Source of the DNA: Phenylobacterium sp.
GTDB lineage: Bacteria > Pseudomonadota > Alphaproteobacteria > Caulobacterales > Caulobacteraceae
Assembly (NCBI RefSeq): GCF_025351295.1
Contig: NZ_JANXWD010000105.1
Span: 1-64,000 of the forward strand
DNA: 64,000 nucleotides
Direction of reading: 5' to 3'
The notes under the pieces are model-generated. The model saw only the letters and a program-made list of their open reading frames with translations, had not been told where the DNA came from and did not search any database. How positions within the stretch are numbered: position 1 is the stretch's first letter; every line of letters begins with the position of its first letter. The translations under genes were made by a program, and so were the position numbers. Positions 25,232-32,653 of the stretch are shown piece by piece.

Positions 25232-26025
25232 GCCCGCCGCCGGATCCCTGGAGCCGGCTCGCGCGCCTGACCCCGGCCCGCATCGCCCTGGGCCGCACGG
25301 GCGCCAGCCTGCCCACCCGCGAAGTCCTGGCCTTCGCGCTCGCCCATGCCCAGGCCCGCGACGCCGTCACCACGCCGTTCGACAGCGCGCGTACGGCGCA
25401 CGACATCGAAGCGCTGGGGTTCCGGACGCTCGAGGCGACCAGCCAGGCCGTCGACCGGGCCACCTACCTGCGCCGCCCCGACCTCGGCCGCCGGCTGTCG
25501 GAGACGAGCCGCCAGCGGCTGGCCCAGGCGGCAAAGGCGCCATGCGACCTGGCGGTAGTGGTCGCCGACGGCCTCTCCAGCACCGCCGTCCATGCCCACG
25601 CGGCCGCCCTGCTCGGCGCCCTGCAGCCAGTGATCGACGCTGCGAACTGGCGGGTCGGCCCGATCGTCGTCGCCAGCCAGGCGCGCGTCGCGCTCGGGGA
25701 CGAGGTGGGCGAGATCCTCCAGGCCCGGCTGGTGATCCTGCTGGTGGGCGAACGGCCCGGCCTGTCATCGCCCGACAGCCTGGGCGCCTACATCACCTTC
25801 GCGCCGCGTGTCGGCCGCACCGACGCCGAGCGCAACTGCGTCTCGAACATCCGGGGGGCCGGCCTGAGCTACGCGGCTGCGGCCTTCAAGATCGGCTGGC
25901 TGGCGCGCGAGGCGCTTCGCCTGGAGCTGACCGGCGTCGCCCTGAAGGATGAGAGCGACGTCGAGACCCTGGGCGCGCCCACCGCCCCGCCCCTGCCCGG
26001 CGCCGCGGCGCGGAATTCGTCCTGA
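25228..26025 (+). CDS. eutC: Ethanolamine ammonia-lyase, small subunit
   Basis: A 265-residue EutC. The conserved tail includes GERPGLSSPDSLGAYITF, TDAERNCVSNIRGAGLSY and AAFKIGWLAREAL, characteristic of the B12-binding small subunit. Its GTG start at 25228 overlaps the eutB stop (GTGA). It completes the adenosylcobalamin-dependent lyase with EutB. The next gene (SAM-hydrolase family) begins 84 bp later. Confidence 0.95.
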   Translation: MSPPPDPWSRLARLTPARIALGRTGASLPTREVLAFALAHAQARDAVTTPFDSARTAHDIEALGFRTLEATSQAVDRATYLRRPDLGRRLSETSRQRLAQAAKAPCDLAVVVADGLSSTAVHAHAAALLGALQPVIDAANWRVGPIVVASQARVALGDEVGEILQARLVILLVGERPGLSSPDSLGAYITFAPRVGRTDAERNCVSNIRGAGLSYAAAAFKIGWLAREALRLELTGVALKDESDVETLGAPTAPPLPGAAARNSS

Positions 26026-26109
26026 CGACGCAGAGGCTCCAGCCGCCGATGGCTTGAGCCGGACCGTGCAGCGTGCTGATTGGTCCGGCGCATCTGGAAA
26101 GGACCGCCG

Positions 26110-27018
26110 ATGAAACGACTGCTTCTGCTGCTGGCCGCGGCCCTGGCCTTCCTGGGCGCCCCGGCCGCCCCGGCAGCGTCCGCAGGCCCGCCGCTGAAGA
26201 TCATCGGCTTCATGACCGACTTCGACCAGAAGGACGACGCGGTGGCGATCTGCAAGGCGGTGATGGACGGCGTCGCCCCCGGTGTCCGCATCCTCGACAT
26301 CACGCACACGGTGGAGCCGTACGACATCGCCGAGGCCGCGCGTTTCCTGGCCGGCACGGCGCCCTATCTGCCGGCCGACGCGATCCTGCTGGTGGTGGTC
26401 GACCCCGGGGTCGGATCGACCCGCAAGGCGATCATCGCCAAGTCGCGGCGCGGCCAGTTCTTCGTGCTGCCCGACAACGGGCTGCTGACCCTGATTCAGG
26501 ATCGCGACGGCCTGGTCGGTGCGCGCGAGATCACCAACACCGCCTGGATGATCGGCGAGAAGCGCTCGTCGACCTTCCATGGCCGCGACATCTTCTCCCC
26601 CGTCGCGGCCCACCTGGCGCGCGGCGACGACTGGACGCAGGCGGGTCCCGCCCTGGATGTCGCCAAGCTGGTGCGGCTGGACCTGAAATCCGCAAAGCTC
26701 GACGCCGCCGGCGCCTCGGCCGAGGCGATCGGCACGGACGGCCCCTATGGCAACCTGATCCTCAACCTCACGGGCGATGCATTTGCCCAGCTCGGCTATG
26801 TGCGCGGCGACGTGGTGCCGGTGGAGATCGACGGCAAGCGCTACGCGTTCCCGCTGGTCAATACCTTCAGTGACGTCCCGGTCGGCAAGGAGCTGTTCTA
26901 TATCGACTCCCGCGGGCGTCTGAGCCTCGGGATCAACCAGGCGAACTTTGCCGAAGCCTACAAGACCGGCAAGGGCGCCAAGCTGTTCATTCCGCGCAAG
27001 GCGCCGGCGAAGTCCTAG
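26110..27018 (+). CDS. Exported SAM hydrolase / SAM hydroxide adenosyltransferase-family protein (DUF62)
   Basis: A 302-residue protein with a clear signal peptide (MKRLLLLLAAALAFLGAPAAPAASA) and the fold landmarks of the SAM hydroxide adenosyltransferase family: MTDFDQKDDAVAICKAVM, VVDPGVGSTRKAI, LPDNGLLT and FHGRDIFSPVAAHLA. Cytoplasmic members hydrolyse S-adenosylmethionine. Here the usual TDFG is TDFD, and export would place it where SAM is not expected, so the substrate may differ. Start ATG 26110 has GGAAAGGA upstream. It is the last gene of the same-strand run and ends at a strong hairpin. Confidence 0.8.
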   Translation: MKRLLLLLAAALAFLGAPAAPAASAGPPLKIIGFMTDFDQKDDAVAICKAVMDGVAPGVRILDITHTVEPYDIAEAARFLAGTAPYLPADAILLVVVDPGVGSTRKAIIAKSRRGQFFVLPDNGLLTLIQDRDGLVGAREITNTAWMIGEKRSSTFHGRDIFSPVAAHLARGDDWTQAGPALDVAKLVRLDLKSAKLDAAGASAEAIGTDGPYGNLILNLTGDAFAQLGYVRGDVVPVEIDGKRYAFPLVNTFSDVPVGKELFYIDSRGRLSLGINQANFAEAYKTGKGAKLFIPRKAPAKS

Positions 27019-27027
27019 GCCGGAGCA

Positions 27028-27051
27028 GCGCCGCCCCCGGCGGGGCGGCGC
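27028..27051. terminator. Perfect 10-bp GC hairpin between convergent genes
   Basis: GCGCCGCCCC and GGGGCGGCGC flank a CGGC loop in the 47-bp gap between two convergent genes. No T-run is present, but position and strength suit a shared bidirectional terminator. Confidence 0.6.
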
Positions 27052-27065
27052 GTCTCAGGAGGCGC

Positions 27066-27971
27066 TCAGGTCACGGCGCCGGCTCGGGCGCGCGCGCGGC
27101 GAAGCTGGACGCCGGCGGCGCCCAGACCGATCAGCATCATCGCCCACACGCCCGGCTCTGGCACGCCGGCCACGCCGTCCAGCGAAAAGGCCATGTTGAA
27201 GGGGGCCTGATGGGTGATGTCGGTGCCGATCCGGAGCCAGTCTGGGACGAGATTGTCGTTGCGCATCCACGCCTGGAAGTCCGGGGCCAAGGGCGTCCCA
27301 GGCGCAAGGATCGGCTTCGGCGCTGACAGCCACAGGAACTGGCCATCCGCCAGCTCGACCTCGGGGCGGAAGAAGAAGTGATCGGCGCCGAGCAAGACGG
27401 GGGTCGTGAACTGGATGTCGAAGAGCACCTCTTGCCCGGTGGCCGGACCCTCGCCGCCGGTGAATTGGCCAGGGCTGCGGTTGATGCCGTCGACCACGGT
27501 GTTGGCGACTGTGAACGACGGATCGAGCTGGGTCGTGGCGAAGGTCAGGGACCCGTCATGGCCGTCGCGCGTCGCCGACGCGATCTCGAAGTCGGCCGGC
27601 GAATTGGCGCGCGTGGGCACGTTGCCGGAGGGCGGATCCGCCGAGGCTCCCGGAAAGACGTTGTAGAACTCGATCTCGACATTCCGGACGCTGCTGAGCG
27701 CAGTTCCGGTCGGCAGCAGACCGATGAAGGTCGCGTGGGTGATCCGCGAGACCTGGCCCAGGGCGAAGTCGTCGGCCGTCTCGGTTTGGACAGCGCCCGG
27801 GCCGGCCGGCCGGGACAGGGTCCCGATTCGGCCGTCGGGGTTCCCGGTGCTGAAGGCGAAGGTCGCCGCGCCGGCCGGTGTGGCGGCGACGGCCGACGCC
27901 ACGCCCAGGGCCGCAATGGCGAGCGGCGCCAACCGGCGGAGGCCCCTGGCTGTTGTCAATGATGGCTTCAT
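27066..27971 (-). CDS. PEPxxWA-CTERM sorting-domain protein
   Basis: A 301-residue exported protein. It has a signal peptide (MKPSLTTARGLRRLAPLAIAAL..., cleaved after PAGA), a mature domain with ADDFALGQVSRITHATFIGLLP, and the C-terminal GVPEPGVWAMMLIGLGAAGV with a basic Arg tail. It belongs to the surface-sorted PEP-CTERM class. The start at ATG 27971 is chosen because the signal peptide begins there; longer in-frame sequence to 28118 is not signal-like. The mature domain has no recognised enzymatic motif. The shared cis-element seen at the left of the window was not found upstream of this gene. Confidence 0.85.
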   Translation of the reverse strand: MKPSLTTARGLRRLAPLAIAALGVASAVAATPAGAATFAFSTGNPDGRIGTLSRPAGPGAVQTETADDFALGQVSRITHATFIGLLPTGTALSSVRNVEIEFYNVFPGASADPPSGNVPTRANSPADFEIASATRDGHDGSLTFATTQLDPSFTVANTVVDGINRSPGQFTGGEGPATGQEVLFDIQFTTPVLLGADHFFFRPEVELADGQFLWLSAPKPILAPGTPLAPDFQAWMRNDNLVPDWLRIGTDITHQAPFNMAFSLDGVAGVPEPGVWAMMLIGLGAAGVQLRRARARAGAVT

Positions 27972-28234
27972 ATCTGTCTCCGGCGGGTTTGTGAGTGGCG
28001 ACACACACCGCAGTCCGGCGCGCAATTGCATCGGAACCCAAGTCGGTCGAGATCGGCGCTTCGCCCACGACAGGGAGGCTTGGCGCTCGGCCTTCCGCCA
28101 TCTCCGGTCGCGAAACATCAGTCACGAGTGCGCCCGTCCGCGTGCGCCGGCGGCGGAAAACGTCGGCCCGAAGCTCTCTGCCTAGAGTTCGCGCCGCCTC
28201 CCCCCGCGGGCCTCGCGCCGGAGCAAGACCCCCG

Positions 28235-29488
28235 ATGAATCGACTGTTCGCCACCCTTGTCGTCGCAGCCATGGTGTTGGGCGTCGGCGTCGGCTGGCTT
28301 GTGAACCACCTCCTGCCGGCGGCGGAAGCCAAGACCGTGGCCGACAACCTGTCGATCGTCACCGACGTGTTCCTGCGGCTGATCAAGATGGTCATCGCGC
28401 CCCTGGTGTTCTCGACCCTGGTGGCCGGCATCGCCCACATGGAAGGCGCCGCGGCGGTGGGCCGGGTGGGCGCCAAGACCATGCTCTGGTTCGTCGGCGC
28501 GTCCATCGTGTCGCTGACCATCGGCCTGATCATGGTCCACTGGCTCCATCCGGGGACCGGCCTGGGCCTGATCGACCCGGGCGCCGCCGGCGCCGCCGGT
28601 GTCGACACGACCAAGTTCACGCTGCGGGAGTTCGTCACCCACCTGGTTCCGAGATCCATCGTCGAGGCGATGGCCAACAACGAGATCCTGCAGATCGTGG
28701 TGTTCTCGGTCTTCGTGGGCACGGCGGTCTCGGCCCTTGAGGACCGCGCGCCGGCGGTGATCGTCCTGGTCGACCAGATCGCCAGGATCATGCTCAAGGT
28801 GATCGGCTATGTCATGAAGACCGCGCCCTTCGCGATCTTCGCGGCGCTGGCGTCCACGGTCGCCACGAACGGCCTGTCCATCCTGCTCACCTACGCCCGC
28901 TTCGTGGGCGGTTTCTATCTCTCCATGGGGGTGCTCTGGGGCCTGCTGATGCTGGCGCTGTTGCTGATCGTCGGGCGGCGCGGGCTGGCCTTGCTGGCCG
29001 CCATCCGCAGCCCGGCGCTGCTCGCCTTCTCCACCGCCTCCTCGGAAGCCGCCTACCCGCGCACGCTGGAGGAACTGGAGCGGTGGGGCGTCTCGCGCAA
29101 GGTGGCCAGCTTCGTGCTGCCACTCGGCTACTCGTTCAATCTGGACGGGTCGATGATGTACTGCACCTTCGCAACCTTGTTCGTGGTGCAGGCCTATGGC
29201 CTCACCCTGTCCCTGGGCCAGCAGATCACCATGCTGGCGCTGCTGATGATCACCTCGAAAGGGGTCGCGGGCGTCCCTAGGGCCTCGCTGGTGGTGATCG
29301 CCGCCACCCTCTCCTACTTCCACCTTCCCGAAGCCGGCCTGCTGCTCATCCTCGCCGTGGACCATCTGCTCGACATGGGCCGCTCGGCGACCAACGTGCT
29401 GGGTAACTCGGTGGCCGCGGCGGTGGTCGGGAAGTGGGAAGACGAGCTCGTGGTTCCGGATCCCGCACCGGCGCCGGCGCCGGCCTGA
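28235..29488 (+). CDS. Dicarboxylate/amino acid:cation symporter (DAACS family)
   Basis: A 417-residue inner-membrane transporter. It has eight helices and the family re-entrant loops: FSTASSEAAYPRTLEEL (serine-rich motif, HP1), GYSFNLDGSMMYCTFATLF, ITSKGVAGVPRASLVV (HP2) and DHLLDMGRSATNVLGNS. These are the substrate- and cation-binding segments of GltP/DctA-type symporters. The start is ATG 28235; an in-frame upstream extension to 27995 is not conserved-looking. The C-terminus ends in a Pro-Ala repeat. It likely imports acidic amino acids or C4-dicarboxylates; which one cannot be told. Confidence 0.9.
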   Translation: MNRLFATLVVAAMVLGVGVGWLVNHLLPAAEAKTVADNLSIVTDVFLRLIKMVIAPLVFSTLVAGIAHMEGAAAVGRVGAKTMLWFVGASIVSLTIGLIMVHWLHPGTGLGLIDPGAAGAAGVDTTKFTLREFVTHLVPRSIVEAMANNEILQIVVFSVFVGTAVSALEDRAPAVIVLVDQIARIMLKVIGYVMKTAPFAIFAALASTVATNGLSILLTYARFVGGFYLSMGVLWGLLMLALLLIVGRRGLALLAAIRSPALLAFSTASSEAAYPRTLEELERWGVSRKVASFVLPLGYSFNLDGSMMYCTFATLFVVQAYGLTLSLGQQITMLALLMITSKGVAGVPRASLVVIAATLSYFHLPEAGLLLILAVDHLLDMGRSATNVLGNSVAAAVVGKWEDELVVPDPAPAPAPA

Positions 29489-29513
29489 GCGCCGAAGGTC
29501 GGGGCGAGGGGGT

Positions 29514-31124
29514 CTAGGCGGGGGCGGCGGGGCGACCGCCGCCGGTCGCCGCAGACTGTGAGACCCGGGCGGCGATCAGGCCCAGGGTGCGCTGGGCTGC
29601 GGACACCGCGCCTTCCTGCCAGCTCGGCAGCTGTGACAGATGGGCGCCCGAGAAATAGACCCGCCCATGCGGCGCGTTGAGCAGGCGGAAGCCGGCATCG
29701 ACCATGGAGCCTTCGCTGGCGCGGCCCGAGCCGACCCAGGCCGGCCAGGGACCCAGGTTGAAGGGGATCTTGCTCCAGTTGACCACCGCCGGGCGGCTGA
29801 GGTCGCCGGCGTGCCCGGGATGCAGGTGGCCGACGGCGGTCTTGGCGATCGCGATCTGCTCGGCCATCGGACGGGCGGCAAGGGACTTGGCGACATCTCC
29901 TGAAGCGTAGCAGGCCAGCAGCATGCCGCGCGCCGCATGCATCCCGTTCGACGGATACCAGACCATGTTGGTCTCGCCGCCGACCCAGGAGATGCCGCCG
30001 TAGATCTGCTGCTGTTCCCAGAACCGCGGCGCGTCGAAACCGATCTTGTTCGAATAGCCGAAGGGCACATCGGCGATGGCGGCCTTCACCGCCGGGTCGA
30101 AGTTGCTGTCGATGCCGGCGAGGATGTTGAGCGGGATCGTGACGATGGCGAAGTCGGCCCGGGTGGTCCGTTCCGCGCCGCTCGCGCGATCGAGCCAGGC
30201 GACGGTCACGGCCGCCGGCGCCTGGCGGATCTTCAGCACCTCGGCGTTCCTGATCACCGGGCTCTTGATCGCGCGCTCGAAGGCGGCCGGGATGCGGTCC
30301 ATCCCGCCGACCGGCTGGAACATGGTGGCCTGCTGGACGAGCTGTTCCTCGAACAGCGTCTGGCGCAGCTGTTCGTTGGCCAGGAGGTCCTTTAGCGAAA
30401 GCGGCGTCCGCTTGACGCTGAGCTGGGGCCCGGCGCCGGGAAGCTGGGTCATTCCGGATCGCTCCGAGCCCTTGAACGCCATGCTCTCGTCCAGGTCGCC
30501 GTAGAACCTGAGGAACGGCAGCAGCTTCTCCCTGTCCGCGGCGGTCAGTTCCTGGTCCAGCGCGCCCTTGCGAATGGCCTTGGCCAGCAGCTCGGAGATA
30601 TGGCCGCGGGTATCGCTCACGCCCTGGCGCATCTGGATCGGCTGGCCGCCGTTGGAGCCTTCCGACCAGATGAGGGCGCTGCGGCTGGCGTTGACCTCCA
30701 CCTCCAGCGGCACCCCCAGCTTGTCGCAGTAGCCGAGCAGGCCCTGGTGGTGACTGGGGATGCGCGCCGGGCCGGCGTTCATATAGAGGCCCTCGGAGAA
30801 CGAGACCGTCTGGTCGGCCTCGCCCACCATCTCGACCTTGGAGCCGTTGCGCAGCGTCCAGTTGCGGCCGCCCAGCCGGTCGCGGGCCTCCAGCAGCGTC
30901 ACCTTGAAGCCGGCGCGCTCCAGCTCGTAGGTCGCCACCAGCCCGGCGATGCCGCCGCCAAGCACCACGACGCGCTTGCCAGCCCCCAGGGTGGCCGGCA
31001 GCTGCAGCGGCGCGGCCTTCGCCGGCACGGCCATCAACCCCAGCGTGGTCATCACCGAATAGGCCGCGCCATAGCCGCCCACTGCCCCGATCCGATGCAG
31101 GAACTTGCGACGACTGAGACCCAT
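29514..31124 (-). CDS. Tat-exported flavin monoamine/L-amino-acid oxidase
   Basis: A 536-residue flavoenzyme. The N-terminus MGLSRRKFLHRIGAVGG is a twin-arginine signal, followed by VVVLGGGIAGLVATYELERAG (FAD-binding motif, near residues 50-70), LEARDRLGGRNWT and the C-terminal FAD contact RVYFSGAHLSQLPSWQEGA. It is typical of amine oxidases acting on amino acids or amines in the periplasm with release of ammonia and peroxide. Start ATG 31124 is preferred because GGAGCGG precedes it; GTG 31136 also is in frame. It is convergent with the symporter gene, 25 bp apart. Confidence 0.87.
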   Translation of the reverse strand: MGLSRRKFLHRIGAVGGYGAAYSVMTTLGLMAVPAKAAPLQLPATLGAGKRVVVLGGGIAGLVATYELERAGFKVTLLEARDRLGGRNWTLRNGSKVEMVGEADQTVSFSEGLYMNAGPARIPSHHQGLLGYCDKLGVPLEVEVNASRSALIWSEGSNGGQPIQMRQGVSDTRGHISELLAKAIRKGALDQELTAADREKLLPFLRFYGDLDESMAFKGSERSGMTQLPGAGPQLSVKRTPLSLKDLLANEQLRQTLFEEQLVQQATMFQPVGGMDRIPAAFERAIKSPVIRNAEVLKIRQAPAAVTVAWLDRASGAERTTRADFAIVTIPLNILAGIDSNFDPAVKAAIADVPFGYSNKIGFDAPRFWEQQQIYGGISWVGGETNMVWYPSNGMHAARGMLLACYASGDVAKSLAARPMAEQIAIAKTAVGHLHPGHAGDLSRPAVVNWSKIPFNLGPWPAWVGSGRASEGSMVDAGFRLLNAPHGRVYFSGAHLSQLPSWQEGAVSAAQRTLGLIAARVSQSAATGGGRPAAPA

Positions 31125-31649
31125 GATCCGCTCCACGACTGCCGCCCCGCCCCGACCGGCGGACAGGCGTCACCGCCGTCTGCCGTCCGATCGGGTCTGG
31201 CGGACGACGACACGACGGCGCCGCCCTGCTGCTGGAGCCACGGCGCGCCTCACGCCCCCCACACGCGACACCCCGGTTCGCGCACTTTTCGCCGGCGGGG
31301 GCGGATGGGGGCAATTCTCTGGCCAGGGCTCTCTGACTCCACGCTGCACGTCAGCGCAGACCGATCGACACGCCCAGTTCCCGGCTGGCGGCGGCCCCCC
31401 CGAGCCCGCCGCCGCGACGCCGGGAGAGCCGCGCCGCGGGCCTTTCCTCCCAGGGAGCCTGCGGCGCGGCTCGCCATCGGCGATTCGAATATCTCGCAGC
31501 CCAATGAACGCCACAATTTAAGATACGAGAATATATCCAAGGGCCCACCAAGATTATCAACGCCATGACAGGGGTGATTCTGACAATTAGGCAGGGCAAT
31601 TGCAGCATCCGGTTGCGACATAATAGCAAAGATGCACCATGGGGCGACA
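31125..31649. other. Divergent spacer between the amine oxidase and the sigma factor
   Basis: The first 350 bp are GC-rich without a convincing frame. From about 31480 to 31630 the sequence becomes AT-rich (for example GAGAATATATCC and CATAATAGCAAAGATG) compared with its surroundings, as expected of promoter DNA for the sigma factor gene. No RNA gene was recognised. Confidence 0.4.
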
Positions 31650-32249
31650 ATGATACCGCCCCACGAAAGAAGTTCCTGGCTCGCCCGCCACATCCTGCCC
31701 CATGAGCCTGCCCTTCGGGCGTGGTTGTTCCGGCGCAGGGTCGACGGGTTGGAGACCGACGACGTCGTCCAGGAAACCTATGCCGTCCTGGCGGCGCTTC
31801 CGGCCGTCGAGCACATCGCCTCGCCCAAGGCCTATGCATTCCAGACGGCGAATTCGGTCATCCTGCGCCACCTGCGCCGCGCCCGGATCGTTCGTATCGA
31901 CGCGATCGGCGACGTCGAATCCCTGACGACCGCACTGGACGAACCTAGCCCTGAGCGACACGCCGCGGGGCGCCGGGACCTGCACCGGGTCAGCGAACTG
32001 ATCGCCGCGCTTCCCCTGAAGTGTCGTGAGGCTTTCACGCTTCGGAAGGTCGAGGGTCTTTCGCAGCGGGCCACGGCGCAGCGGATGGGTATCTCGGAGA
32101 GCACGGTGGAGAAGCACATTGGCCGCGCCTTGCGCATCTTGATGGCGGCGATGAAGACTGGTGGAATGCCGGAGCCTCAAGCATCTCATGCTTCTGAGAA
32201 TCGAGATCCGCGCCAGAATGACCAGCCGCGAGTCCAGCGAGGATATTGA
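31650..32249 (+). CDS. FecI-type ECF sigma factor
   Basis: A protein of about 199 residues with sigma region 2 (LRAWLFRRRVDGLETDDVVQETYAVLAAL) and sigma region 4 (ALPLKCREAFTLRKVEGLS ... MGISESTVEKHIGRALR), the arrangement of iron-starvation/FecI-like sigma factors that control neighbouring TonB receptors. Start ATG 31650 has GGGGCGA before it; ATG 31632 is an in-frame alternative. It overlaps the short FecR-like gene by 32 bp and precedes a TonB receptor, the usual order of a FecI/FecR/receptor set. Confidence 0.85.
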   Translation: MIPPHERSSWLARHILPHEPALRAWLFRRRVDGLETDDVVQETYAVLAALPAVEHIASPKAYAFQTANSVILRHLRRARIVRIDAIGDVESLTTALDEPSPERHAAGRRDLHRVSELIAALPLKCREAFTLRKVEGLSQRATAQRMGISESTVEKHIGRALRILMAAMKTGGMPEPQASHASENRDPRQNDQPRVQRGY

Positions 32250-32469
32250 CCACGCCGCCGCCGACTGGGCGGCGCGGATCGACGGCGCACCGCTGTCCGC
32301 CGACGAGGCTCTGGCCCTGGAAGCCTGGGCCTTGGCCGATCCCAGACGTCGAGGCGCCCTGGCGCGAGCCATGGCCGTGCTGGCCCACTTCGATATCGCC
32401 AAGGCGCCCGCCCCGGACTTCCTTCCGCGTGCGCGAGCGGCCCGCCGGACGGCCTCGAAGTCCAGCTGA
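32218..32469 (+). CDS. FecR-like protein reduced to its N-terminal DUF4880 domain
   Basis: An 83-residue frame overlapping the sigma gene. It matches only the cytoplasmic N-terminal domain of FecR anti-sigma factors (AAADWAARIDGAPLSADEALALEAWALADPRRRGALARA). The usual membrane helix and about 230-residue periplasmic FecR domain are missing, and fewer than 190 bp separate it from the TonB receptor gene, so the rest has been deleted rather than frameshifted. It could still bind the sigma factor but cannot relay a signal from the receptor. It may be a genuine short anti-sigma protein or a decaying gene. Confidence 0.7.
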   Translation: MTSRESSEDIDHAAADWAARIDGAPLSADEALALEAWALADPRRRGALARAMAVLAHFDIAKAPAPDFLPRARAARRTASKSS

Positions 32470-32653
32470 ACCTCAACCACCGGCTCGGCGCCCGCAACAT
32501 CTAGACCCTCCGCGCCACCGTCGCGTCCCCGCGGCGCCTGGGGGCAAATCGACCGCCGCGCATCTCTGAGCCTGAACGGATCGCCGGGCGCTGAGCGCGG
32601 GCCTCCGCGCGCGTCCGGACGCACCTCCGGATCAAGCTGGGAAAACCTGCCTC

